This document shows positions 54,280 through 62,504 of a stretch of 64,000 bases of DNA, in pieces; within the stretch, counting starts at the first letter, position 1, and every line of letters starts with the position of its first letter. The position numbers and the translations under genes are program-made. This stretch comes from UBA817 sp049889215 (lineage in GTDB: Bacteria > Margulisbacteria > Marinamargulisbacteria > UBA817), in contig JBMHDV010000020.1 in the NCBI GenBank assembly GCA_049889215.1, forward strand, positions 105,701-169,700, in the 5' to 3' direction. The notes below the pieces were generated by a model. The model was not told the origin of the DNA and ran no database searches. It saw only the letters and a program-made list of their open reading frames with translations.

Positions 54280-55107
54280 CTAAATTTTACAAATTGGCAT
54301 CGAAAACAATGAATCGGCATTCGGTAATAAAACATTCACTTTTTCCCGAATCCCAGTTTGGGTAATAACCACACCTTTACACCCCAAGTCCTGTGTCATT
54401 TGATGAACATTTTGAGGATTATCATCACAGAACACCAATTGATGTTGATCAAAACCTAAGACATGCAATCGTTGCCGAACCAACTCAGAAAATATTGGGT
54501 AAGGCTTACCCATCCAAATAAAGTCAGACCGATCAAGCTGGCGCTGCATTTGCTCAGCATAAAAACCCATAACTGACAAAAAACCATTATGATTACGAAC
54601 ATATCGATCAGGGTTAACACAAATTACAGGAACATGCGGATTTGCCTTTAACGCCAAGAACACATCGCGATACACGCGATGATTTTGTGAACCAACAGAG
54701 GCTGACATCACAATAACCTCAGCCGACATCGGATCATCCACCAATACCCCACCCGCCTCAACCACATACTGAACTGACGATTCGTATCCATAAACAAACA
54801 CATGTTCACCATCAACCATGCGCCGTAACTGTGAAATTTCGGCCAACCCACAACCAGAAGACACAATACGCTCTTCACTTAAAGGGAGCCCAAATCCCTG
54901 CATTTTTTTGCCAATAATGGTTCGGTTTTGGGTTGCATTATTGGTCATCATCACAATTGGAATCTGCTGTTGATTACAGTAATCAAACACACCATAAATC
55001 TCATCAAATGGTCCGTAATTATTGTAAATAACCCCATACGCATCCAGGCCCAGGATAGGTTGTTTTAAATCGTCAAGAAGCGCTCGCAATGAGTCTATTT
55101 TCACCAT
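54280..55107 (-). CDS. HAD-superfamily (NagD-like, class IIA) hydrolase
   Basis: 275 residues. Motif I LGLDAYGVIYN (nucleophile Asp, second Asp replaced by Tyr as in the DxWGV subgroup), motif II MMTNNATQN, motif III WMGKPYPIF, motif IV FCDDNPQNVHQM. The family removes phosphate from small sugar or nucleotide phosphates. It overlaps the deacetylase gene by 7 bp. Substrate unknown. Confidence 0.88.
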   Translation of the reverse strand: MVKIDSLRALLDDLKQPILGLDAYGVIYNNYGPFDEIYGVFDYCNQQQIPIVMMTNNATQNRTIIGKKMQGFGLPLSEERIVSSGCGLAEISQLRRMVDGEHVFVYGYESSVQYVVEAGGVLVDDPMSAEVIVMSASVGSQNHRVYRDVFLALKANPHVPVICVNPDRYVRNHNGFLSVMGFYAEQMQRQLDRSDFIWMGKPYPIFSELVRQRLHVLGFDQHQLVFCDDNPQNVHQMTQDLGCKGVVITQTGIREKVNVLLPNADSLFSMPICKI

Positions 55108-55802
55108 TGCAGCAACCCAATCGTATACGCATCTGCAACAAGTGCATCAATAATCTGAGGCAAAGCGGTAACGGTAGATTCTCCGTTATGCATTAAAACA
55201 ATGCTACCGGGTTTTACTTTTTTTAATACACGCCGCACAATTGCTGTCGGGTCCGGCAAATTACCATTCATATCCTTATAATCTGCAGCATTAACATCCC
55301 ACATCACCATGGTTAATTGCTGTGCCTTAGCGGCATGAATAACATAATTATTAAAGCGACCACCAGGTGGTCGAACGTAGGGAACCATAAAATGACCCAA
55401 TCGTTCCATTGCCCGCGAGGTGGCCGTAAATTGCAATCCAATTTGATCTTGGTCCATTTCATCCAAGCGATAATGGGCCCAGGTATGATTGGCAATTTGA
55501 TGACCATCAGCAATAATCTGATCAACAATATGAGGACACTTCGAAATCATATGCCCCACCAAGAAAAATGTCGCTTTAACATTTTTTTGTCGCAATATTG
55601 TAAGTAGCTGAGGGGTAACCACTTCATCCGGCCCATCATCAAAGGTTAATGCAACATGGCGTTGCTGTCGCGGCATATGCCAAACAACACGCGAAGTGGG
55701 TTGATTGTTTTGAATCAATGTTGCTTCGGTATCTTGTTGCAACGGCTGAGCGTACCCCAAAAAAGCCATCCACATTGTTATTACAAAACCTATAGAATAC
55801 AC
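55101..55802 (-). CDS. Exported polysaccharide deacetylase (CE4, PgdA-like)
   Basis: 233 residues with a signal segment (IGFVITMWMAFLGYAQ) then a NodB domain: MT1 LTFDDGP, metal His pair in ANHTWAHYRLDE, MT3 YVRPPGGRFN, MT4 WDVNAADYKD, MT5 IVLMHNG. Such enzymes deacetylate GlcNAc or MurNAc of peptidoglycan or similar glycans. The frame begins with GTG 55802; ATG 55775 is a weaker alternative that would shorten the signal. Confidence 0.9.
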   Translation of the reverse strand: MYSIGFVITMWMAFLGYAQPLQQDTEATLIQNNQPTSRVVWHMPRQQRHVALTFDDGPDEVVTPQLLTILRQKNVKATFFLVGHMISKCPHIVDQIIADGHQIANHTWAHYRLDEMDQDQIGLQFTATSRAMERLGHFMVPYVRPPGGRFNNYVIHAAKAQQLTMVMWDVNAADYKDMNGNLPDPTAIVRRVLKKVKPGSIVLMHNGESTVTALPQIIDALVADAYTIGLLQW

Positions 55803-55842
55803 GTCTAAATTGTCCCACAGTTTATGATCAGTGCCAACAAAA

Positions 55843-55870
55843 CAAAAAAGGGCCCCGTTTGGGGCCCTTA
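55843..55870 (-). terminator. Rho-independent terminator of the propeller lipoprotein gene
   Basis: Nine-bp G+C-rich stem (arms AAGGGCCCC and GGGGCCCTT) with a four-base loop, followed on the minus strand by a T tract. It lies 30 bp after the stop of the gene at 55900. The clearest terminator in the window. Confidence 0.92.
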
Positions 55871-55899
55871 TAAATCAATAATGTAACGTTAGATTGAAA

Positions 55900-57519
55900 T
55901 TAATCAATAATATGTAAGTTACCTTGATCATCTGCAGCAATCACAAATCGATCACCCACAGCAATCGCTTCAATTTTAATCGAAACACTACCAAAAGTTT
56001 TAGGGGCTATTGTATCAGCAGCATTCCCTACTCGAACAAATGAATTATAATTGTTTAGTTGATCAGCTGCTGCATTTGGAAAAAACGAACTAGGGTTTGC
56101 TGGATCATATTCTAAAACTGTATACTTCCAATCAGAATTAGCATCATTATCATCCGTAATCTTGTTAGTATTAACGCTAGTATCAAATAATGTTGAGTTT
56201 GTATTTTCAACAGTAAAAGAACGTGACTCCGCTGTATCAAAAACAGCAAATCGTACTGATGAATGTACTTGACTTAAAAAATGATCATTATCAACAGACA
56301 CAATTGGAGTAACATCAAAAACACGGTTTGACTCGTCAAGTGATGATGTATCACCGCCAGTTACTTTAACCAACCCTTTAAGCTTAGTTGCATCATTATA
56401 TGCAGTTCTTTGCGCTGGGATGCTCCCTTTCGGAGCATTAGCAGATGTTGTTCCCCAAGTTGAATAAAAACCAGGCACATAATAATCAGTATTATTAACC
56501 GCTAATGCTGAATGATCATTCGACCCAATTGCGGAATGTTTATCACCTGCTTTTTCGTTATATAGTGCACTAACCGTATTAGGATAAGCGCCATTTGAAT
56601 TTGATCCACCAAAGAAGTCATATAAAGTTGTCGAAAATTTTCGTGATGTATCTGTGCCATTTCTAACATCCAATGTATACACACGAATCATAGAATAAAT
56701 AATGCCATCGCCAGCACCAAACGCAGCAAGGTTACTCACTTTAAGTGCGGTTGGTTCGCTCGTTGACTCAGAAACATCAGTTAACGCTAACTTATAAATA
56801 GTATTTGGTTGAGCCACATACAAGAAGTCACCAGAAACCACCATAGGTAAAACTCGCTCAGGAGAAACGGATCCACCTGAAAAAGTTACAGCATTAAGTT
56901 CCTGACCCGAAGTAGTTGAATATTTCTTAACACCATCAGCCAATTGAACATACAAATTTTGATTGTCAACAAGCAACGCAGATACACTGTCATCAGCATT
57001 ACCAAATGTTAACTGCTTAACACCAGTTGCGCTGTACTTATCAACACCATCTTTATGAGAAACATAGATGAATACATCCCCATCTTCTTTCGATAAAATC
57101 ACTTGATGTGTTTTAAATTCACTGGCTGGAGTTAACGATACATTAAACGATGCATCTGCAGTCAAAGATCCTGCATTGTAAGTATACTTAACAAGCTTAG
57201 ACTCACCGGATTTCGCCCATAAAGCAATCACATATGTATTGTTATCCGCACCTTTAAAAATAACAGGCGATGAATACACTTTAAATCCATTTCCTTCAGC
57301 TGCCACTTCAAAAGGATCACTAGAAATGTTCAACGGCAACTGCTCGCTAACCGTGTTATTTGATTGGTTATTTGCACCAACACTTGACCATAACAAAGTA
57401 CTCGATGCTTGGGTTCCAATATTATTATTGTTATCCTGTTGATCAACAACACTATTTGCACCACGTGTACAAGCAAAGCTCAAAAGCATTAATGTTAGTA
57501 AGAAGATATTTTTTTTCAT
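55900..57519 (-). CDS. Lipoprotein, beta-propeller-like
   Basis: 539 residues. ATG 57519 is chosen because a GGAGGA Shine-Dalgarno lies 7 nt upstream and it opens directly into a lipoprotein signal (NIFLLTLMLLSFAC, Cys17); the frame stays open 99 bp further up without a ribosome site. The mature part has an Asn/Gln linker and repeated beta-strand pairs (DVFIYVSHKDGVDKYSAT, LYVQLADGVKKYSTTSG, FLYVAQPNTIYKLALT, RFVIAADDQGNLHIID), a propeller pattern. Surface or periplasmic; function unknown. It has its own strong terminator. Confidence 0.8.
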   Translation of the reverse strand: MKKNIFLLTLMLLSFACTRGANSVVDQQDNNNNIGTQASSTLLWSSVGANNQSNNTVSEQLPLNISSDPFEVAAEGNGFKVYSSPVIFKGADNNTYVIALWAKSGESKLVKYTYNAGSLTADASFNVSLTPASEFKTHQVILSKEDGDVFIYVSHKDGVDKYSATGVKQLTFGNADDSVSALLVDNQNLYVQLADGVKKYSTTSGQELNAVTFSGGSVSPERVLPMVVSGDFLYVAQPNTIYKLALTDVSESTSEPTALKVSNLAAFGAGDGIIYSMIRVYTLDVRNGTDTSRKFSTTLYDFFGGSNSNGAYPNTVSALYNEKAGDKHSAIGSNDHSALAVNNTDYYVPGFYSTWGTTSANAPKGSIPAQRTAYNDATKLKGLVKVTGGDTSSLDESNRVFDVTPIVSVDNDHFLSQVHSSVRFAVFDTAESRSFTVENTNSTLFDTSVNTNKITDDNDANSDWKYTVLEYDPANPSSFFPNAAADQLNNYNSFVRVGNAADTIAPKTFGSVSIKIEAIAVGDRFVIAADDQGNLHIID

Positions 57520-57620
57520 TTTTGTTCCTCCAAACGATATCAGATTATCATATTTTAGTTTCTTTACAATACTATCGACGTTTAAATTTTTATATTTCAT
57601 TAATCTAGTATTTTCCATAT

Positions 57621-58223
57621 TTATTTTAAGTGACCAGTTTCATACAACGCCCCCACTGTGATTGCCGCGGCAAATAGTGCAGAGCAAACACTCGCTAACA
57701 CAACCGTTCGAGTTGAACATCCACGACTTGAAGATGAAGAATTTGTGATCAACGGTTCCCTTACTCCATCCCCATCATCTGAATATTCACCGGGTCCATT
57801 AATCGACTGTCGGGGTGGGGTATATAGTAATTGCCTATCTTGATTAATCAAGTCAAACTTACAACCTTCTTCTAAATCAATATCCCGATCATTAAATGTC
57901 TGATTTATAACGTCTAAAGTAACCGTTCCAGAAATGTCTTTCTCACGTAAACAGGTCCAGATATCAGTTATGCCCTTTGACCATTCTTGAAAAGGTATTG
58001 ATTCTGGCCGAGAAAATCGTGTTTTAAATTGCACACCATTAGTACCATGCACATCAATCCATTGTAAAAATTCAGCTATTATACGCAGACTAACTTTTTT
58101 GCCCAATGAAACGTGTAATTTTTCTGATAAAGCATTAATCTGCTCTTCATTTTGATTTCGATTTAGCTGCTTTGTTGGTGATGGCTTAAATGGTGAAACC
58201 CCAATTTTACTATTTACTTTCAT
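57621..58223 (-). CDS. Protein of unknown function with C-terminal membrane anchor
   Basis: 200 residues; no signal peptide. N-terminal Lys/Asn-rich tail, a helical central part (LHVSLGKKVSLRIIAEFLQW, DISGTVTLDVINQTFNDRDI), an acidic/Ser-rich linker and one TM at the very end (VVLASVCSALFAAAITVGAL), leaving six residues outside: a tail-anchored layout. Shine-Dalgarno GGAGAA precedes the ATG. One base separates it from the upstream gene (58225), so they form an operon. No family recognised. Confidence 0.7.
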   Translation of the reverse strand: MKVNSKIGVSPFKPSPTKQLNRNQNEEQINALSEKLHVSLGKKVSLRIIAEFLQWIDVHGTNGVQFKTRFSRPESIPFQEWSKGITDIWTCLREKDISGTVTLDVINQTFNDRDIDLEEGCKFDLINQDRQLLYTPPRQSINGPGEYSDDGDGVREPLITNSSSSSRGCSTRTVVLASVCSALFAAAITVGALYETGHLK

Positions 58224-58224
58224 T

Positions 58225-59460
58225 TTATTCTCCTTCCCCTGATGTTGGGTTTACTTTTATTTCTCCACGAGTCTTTAAGTCAAGCAGAACATCCGCTAAT
58301 AAGTCTTTTTCTACAGTAATATCATCAGGAAACTTTAAATCGTCAGATGTCATTTCACAAGCTTGTGCTCCTTCATTAGCACTACTGATAATCAAATTAT
58401 TCATAAGCATTACCTGTTTCAAAGAATTAAGTTGATCAAGTGTTAAACGATAGTCAGAGTCAGAGTTAGCAAGCAACTGTTCTAACGGTTGTTCAACAAC
58501 ATCATCTCCCTTAGACTCAACTGTAACGTTTATTTGGTCTACACCAACTGGTTGTTGATTGTCGGAAAGTTTATGCTCAGGTTCGTAAGCGGCCATTCCA
58601 TTTTCAAGGCAGTCAATCTCAACCTGATTTATTAACAAATTCAAGCAATTGTTAATCTCTACCTGATCTACTAACTCACCGACTATAGTCGCTACATCTA
58701 GCTCACCATCGTCACGTTTGCTCTCGACTGGTTCTAATTCAGCAGAACAATTTCTACCATGCTGATTTCTAAGCAACTGTTCTAACGTAGGTTCATCTCC
58801 CTTAGTCTCAACTGTAACGTCTATTTGGTCTAAACGAACTGGTGGTTGATTGTCGATATCACCATCGTCACGTTTGCTCTCGACTAGTTCTAATTGAGCA
58901 GAACGAATTCCATCATGCTCATTTTTTAATAACTGATTTCTAGAATTGCGATCTATATTATCACCTTGCTTAGATGCTGATGAACTATTTTTAGGTTCAA
59001 AGATGGTTATTAACTGATCAATACAACCGGTAACATTATTTTTAAATTGCTCAGGGTTTTGAAGTTTTTGAAGTTGCAAATGAGCAAACCATTTTTTATA
59101 TGTTGTGGGTGTACCCAATTTATATGTAAACTTTTCATATAAATCATTTAATTGTTCTTTGGAAGGCCTTTCTTTAAGGTAAAACTTTAACTTACTCACC
59201 TTTCCTCTATAATCTTGGCTATTGGGATAATTTTGACTATCAAACAACTGATTTAAAATCGCCATGTACGGACTTTGTTGATAATGCTTTTTAAACTTTT
59301 TTTGATCTTTTTTGATACTTTTATCTCTTAAATCATAATATGTGTTAACATCAGCCTCAAAACTTTCTATTTGAGGTTTAGGTTTCGGCCTAGAAAAAAA
59401 ACGCTTTAAAACTTGGTTACCAACCTTTGTCCTTGATCTAAATTTAAAACTTCTATCCAT
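58225..59460 (-). CDS. Protein of unknown function with internal duplication
   Basis: 411 residues, no signal peptide or TM. A basic N-terminus (KFRSRTKVGNQVLKRFFSRP) is followed by a helical region and then an acidic repeat region: a unit ending LExVESKRDDGxxD occurs twice (about 190-206 and 244-258), and a unit NQxPVxxDQIxVTVExKGD followed by LEQLL occurs twice (about 208-235 and 301-335). The repeats are also visible in DNA near 58700-58870. Shine-Dalgarno GGAGAT precedes the ATG. Charge split (basic head, acidic body) may suit a DNA- or membrane-contacting scaffold, but nothing identifies it. Confidence 0.7.
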   Translation of the reverse strand: MDRSFKFRSRTKVGNQVLKRFFSRPKPKPQIESFEADVNTYYDLRDKSIKKDQKKFKKHYQQSPYMAILNQLFDSQNYPNSQDYRGKVSKLKFYLKERPSKEQLNDLYEKFTYKLGTPTTYKKWFAHLQLQKLQNPEQFKNNVTGCIDQLITIFEPKNSSSASKQGDNIDRNSRNQLLKNEHDGIRSAQLELVESKRDDGDIDNQPPVRLDQIDVTVETKGDEPTLEQLLRNQHGRNCSAELEPVESKRDDGELDVATIVGELVDQVEINNCLNLLINQVEIDCLENGMAAYEPEHKLSDNQQPVGVDQINVTVESKGDDVVEQPLEQLLANSDSDYRLTLDQLNSLKQVMLMNNLIISSANEGAQACEMTSDDLKFPDDITVEKDLLADVLLDLKTRGEIKVNPTSGEGE

Positions 59461-59501
59461 AATCTATCTCCATTAACCATAGTGAATTTCATCACTACTT
59501 T

Positions 59502-59529
59502 TATTTAACATCGTAAGAAGGGGTAACAA
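59502..59529 (-). promoter_or_regulatory. Candidate promoter for the 58225/57621 operon
   Basis: Minus-strand TTGTTA (59524-59529), 16-bp spacer, TAAATA (59502-59507), about 40 bases before the ATG. Confidence 0.4.
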
Positions 59530-59615
59530 TCTTGCAAAAATAATGTAAACTCCACCATTAAAGTGTGATAAAACCATCAAATATCTTGTTTGTTGAATTA
59601 AAAATAAAACAGAAA

Positions 59616-59830
59616 TTGACATAGAGCCGATGAAGAATTTAGTTTAAATCATGAAGCCACGGGGGAACAGGACTGCTGCCGCATAAAAGATACGTATCGT
59701 AATGATAAGCACCTACGTTTGAATGCACAACAATCGTTAAACACCACTCTTTACAGCCTAATTACAGGTATGGTGTGTCTGTATCAGTTAAATATGGGCT
59801 ACTTTTATGACTTTTTGTCTTTGATTTTTG
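59616..59830 (+). ncRNA. Candidate structured small RNA with own promoter
   Basis: A ~500-bp gap (59461-59957) holds no credible gene. Within it TTGACA (59616-59621), 17-18 bp, TTAGTT/TAGTTT, and then ~170 bases that are more G+C-rich than the flanks (GCCACGGGGGAACAGGACTG). Pairings seen: TCAT and AGCC (59649-59658) with GGGCT and ATGA (59796-59810) as a closing stem, ACACCA with TGGTGT inside it, and the palindrome GATACGTATC. It ends in T-rich CTTTTTGTCTTTG. The size and closed-rod shape resemble 6S RNA, but I cannot match conserved 6S bases. A 62-codon plus frame here has no ribosome site. Confidence 0.35.
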
Positions 59831-59891
59831 TAAAAAAATGGCATTGCGTCATGCATGACTATTTTTTTCACAGCGTAATGGAGGAGTTTGC

Positions 59892-59918
59892 ACGGGCCAA
59901 ACTTTAGAGTTGGCCCGT
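59892..59918. terminator. Strong hairpin after the candidate RNA / between genes
   Basis: Arms ACGGGCCAA and TTGGCCCGT, nine perfect pairs around a nine-base loop. No clear T tract on either side, so a factor-aided or bidirectional terminator is possible. Confidence 0.45.
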
Positions 59919-59923
59919 ATCAC

Positions 59924-59948
59924 CAGTTAATCGAAATTCGATTAACTG
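59924..59948. terminator. Second hairpin just beyond the 771-aa protein stop
   Basis: CAGTTAATCG and CGATTAACTG pair over ten positions around AAATT, starting 10 bp after the minus-strand gene that ends at 59958. Together with the hairpin at 59892 it forms a double stem-loop typical of gene ends, though without a T tract. Confidence 0.5.
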
Positions 59949-59957
59949 ATCAGAAAC

Positions 59958-62273
59958 TTAATTTGTTTTTTCTGAGTCTCTTCCCTCACTATCCTTTTTC
60001 TTTTTCTTTTTCTCACCAATTTTAATTAAATTTTCCAACTCGGCTATTTTCACTTCAATTTGATTAATGTCTTCACTTATTTTAGCTTCATCTTCACCAT
60101 CTTGGGTTTGAGCGTCTTCCAATCTTTTTCTTTCTTTCTCAGCTTCATCAAGATCTTTTTTTAGAGATTTTATTGCGCCTTTATTGAAAGTTATAATTTT
60201 TTCATCAATCATTTTAATTCTTTTATTGTAAATTAGATGTATTACTTCCATTAATTTTGCAACACCATGGCCCCAATAATCCACACTGTCTTGAATATCT
60301 TGAGCAAGTATATTCCAATGGTTTTCTCCAAAGTTTTCAGTGATAGTAATATTCACTTCATTTGCTTCATTATAATCTTTATTTTCTTCGCTCAATTGAT
60401 TTTCCGGAGTGCCTTCTAAAACATATAATTTACCAGTTTCTTTACGTTCTTCAGACTCATCAAATAATTTTTTTAAATAGTCAGAAACATCACCATTGTA
60501 ATTTGTTGGCAACTTGTTTAAAAACCAACCAAATGGTGACGATGATGCATCACGCGCAGCTGCAAAGCCTGATTTTGATGCATTTGCATACGTATGAAGA
60601 AGACTTTTAGCATCAAAAATATAATTTTTCTCTACATTCAACTCGTTAATGTCCTTCTTAGCTAAATAATCTTCATAATCAAAACCACCATCATCTGTTT
60701 TGTGAAAACTTTTTTTGTAATAATCACTTAAGTCCTTGCCTGTAATTGGTATCAGATCAATAATCTTTTCAAATAAATCATTTAGACGAGGTAGTGTATA
60801 ATCAGTACCTAAACGTTTGTGTTTTTTAGCTTTTTGTGCAGCTTTAACTTGACCGTCAATCAAAAGGCTACCTTCAAAAGAATGATACGCAGCAACTGAA
60901 AGAAATGCACCTATTGCACCCCAGCCTGCTGCACCATCCCAAAAACCAAGCTTCTGTGTATCTTCATCTGAAGCATTTTGCCACAAGTCAAGCATAATTG
61001 TATAAAGTCCCCAAAAAACCGAAAATTCTGCCGCAGCATTTAAAAGTGTATTTACATTATGAATACGTTTATTTACAAAAGAGTCAGAACACATTGTTGC
61101 TGATTTACATGGATAACAACACGCTCGGCTGATGCCACGTGTTATAGAATTAGCAGCCGATAGAAGACCTGAAGAAAGCAACAGCAATCCTGTAAAAGTA
61201 ATTTCAGCATCATCATAAAGTTGTTCCCTATCAATTGGATACTTATCGGGATTTAATGAAGCTTTTACTTCTTCTGGGATAGAAAAGTCAGTGAAATTTT
61301 CATCAATTGGGGTTCTATTAATTGAGTCAACTAAAGCTGTAGAATTATCTTCTGTAGCTTTAAAAATAGTATTATTTACGGAGATGGCGTTACTGGCATT
61401 AGAATCCTCTAAATGACGATGGTAGGGGGCCATTAATCCTCTAAGATTTCTGCGGTCTTGAGTCGCATTTGTTTGAATAACTCCAGCACCATCGGATTGG
61501 GCCACACCAGTCGCATTGGTTTGGTTAACAATTGTAAGCATAGGCTGATAAACACCTGGCGCTAACGGAAAAACTTCAACAAGATACGAAGAATTACCAA
61601 GCTGGGTTTCATTTGAACGAGAAAACACTCGATCACTATCAGATTGAATTAATGTATAGTTCACTGTTGAATTTTTTGGTGCTTTAACTATTACTGCAGA
61701 ACTATCATTGGTACGTATAATCACAGATGTATCACTTATTGTTTTTACAATCGTTGCATTATGTACATGTTCATCACTAATCGAATAATTTGATAAGCTA
61801 TTGTTTTCTGCATCAACGCCATTATCAGCAGCAACAAGGGCTGTTGAGTTATCTGTCACAACCTCAGTACAATTTTGCAACTTCTTTAAAATATCATTGT
61901 TTTGAACTTGGTAAGGTTGCTGCTGCTGCTGACAATTGTCCGAGGACACAGTGCCTGGTAAACCATAACTCATTTGATATAACGAAGAGACTAAACTATC
62001 CTGACAATTGCTATTAAACTCAGCTGGATCATTCCCTGGAACATCAGAAGCTAATTGAGCCGCGCGATTTCGCAAATCCCCACATGACGGAATGCTAGCT
62101 AAATAACGACCATTCATCGGCTGTGTACCAAGACTTCCTGCAGCACGTACTACACTACTTGAAATAGCTAATAAAGCAAAACCAAACTTAGCTACGGTTT
62201 TAACAAATCCGTTTCTTGGTTGACGATAAACGTTTGGAGTACGAGTACTAGTAATTGATCCTATCTGTGACAT
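59958..62273 (-). CDS. Exported membrane protein with four-cysteine module and sequon-rich ectodomain
   Basis: 771 residues. A long signal-like N-terminus (VAKFGFALLAISSSVVRAAG) is followed by a four-Cys module (C64, C90, C114, C135; NSNCQ and DNCQQ motifs) shared with the divergent gene at 62505. Residues 140-330 are packed with N-x-S/T sequons (at least 15). Three hydrophobic segments follow (about 358-376, 411-430, 448-464) with a CCYPC cluster between, then ~300 residues that are charged and coiled-coil near the end (KKDLDEAEKERKRLE) finishing in a Lys run. Shine-Dalgarno AGGAG precedes the ATG. No known family. It looks like a surface receptor or adhesin with a cytoplasmic tail. Confidence 0.8.
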   Translation of the reverse strand: MSQIGSITSTRTPNVYRQPRNGFVKTVAKFGFALLAISSSVVRAAGSLGTQPMNGRYLASIPSCGDLRNRAAQLASDVPGNDPAEFNSNCQDSLVSSLYQMSYGLPGTVSSDNCQQQQQPYQVQNNDILKKLQNCTEVVTDNSTALVAADNGVDAENNSLSNYSISDEHVHNATIVKTISDTSVIIRTNDSSAVIVKAPKNSTVNYTLIQSDSDRVFSRSNETQLGNSSYLVEVFPLAPGVYQPMLTIVNQTNATGVAQSDGAGVIQTNATQDRRNLRGLMAPYHRHLEDSNASNAISVNNTIFKATEDNSTALVDSINRTPIDENFTDFSIPEEVKASLNPDKYPIDREQLYDDAEITFTGLLLLSSGLLSAANSITRGISRACCYPCKSATMCSDSFVNKRIHNVNTLLNAAAEFSVFWGLYTIMLDLWQNASDEDTQKLGFWDGAAGWGAIGAFLSVAAYHSFEGSLLIDGQVKAAQKAKKHKRLGTDYTLPRLNDLFEKIIDLIPITGKDLSDYYKKSFHKTDDGGFDYEDYLAKKDINELNVEKNYIFDAKSLLHTYANASKSGFAAARDASSSPFGWFLNKLPTNYNGDVSDYLKKLFDESEERKETGKLYVLEGTPENQLSEENKDYNEANEVNITITENFGENHWNILAQDIQDSVDYWGHGVAKLMEVIHLIYNKRIKMIDEKIITFNKGAIKSLKKDLDEAEKERKRLEDAQTQDGEDEAKISEDINQIEVKIAELENLIKIGEKKKKKKDSEGRDSEKTN

Positions 62274-62504
62274 AAATTTCTCCTATAATTGAATAAATTT
62301 GTAAAAATATATCTGAATTTTTACGTTAAAATATTTAAACACTGTTTTTGATAAAAATCAAATCGACTAATTTAAATTAAAAATAGTTGAAAATAAACTC
62401 TAAAACATAAACAATGCCCCATATTAATAAAATAAAATAAAAAAAAGTGAAATAAATAATAAATTCTCAACGATAGTCATATAAATGGACATTAGGAGGA
62501 TATT
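62274..62504. promoter_or_regulatory. AT-rich divergent promoter region between the two four-Cys genes
   Basis: 231 bp, extremely A/T-rich. For the plus gene: TTGATA (62348-62353), 17 bp, TTTAAA (62371-62376), then AGGAGG at 62494-62499. For the minus gene only the Shine-Dalgarno AGGAG is clear; several A/T hexamers could serve as -10. One shared control region suggests joint expression. Confidence 0.35.

Noticed and set aside
57520..57618. N-terminal extension of the propeller lipoprotein
   Set aside because: It would bury the lipoprotein signal peptide; GGAGGA precedes the internal ATG.
59719..59907. 62-codon plus-strand frame
   Set aside because: No Shine-Dalgarno, no recognisable protein, and it crosses the structured-RNA candidate and a hairpin.
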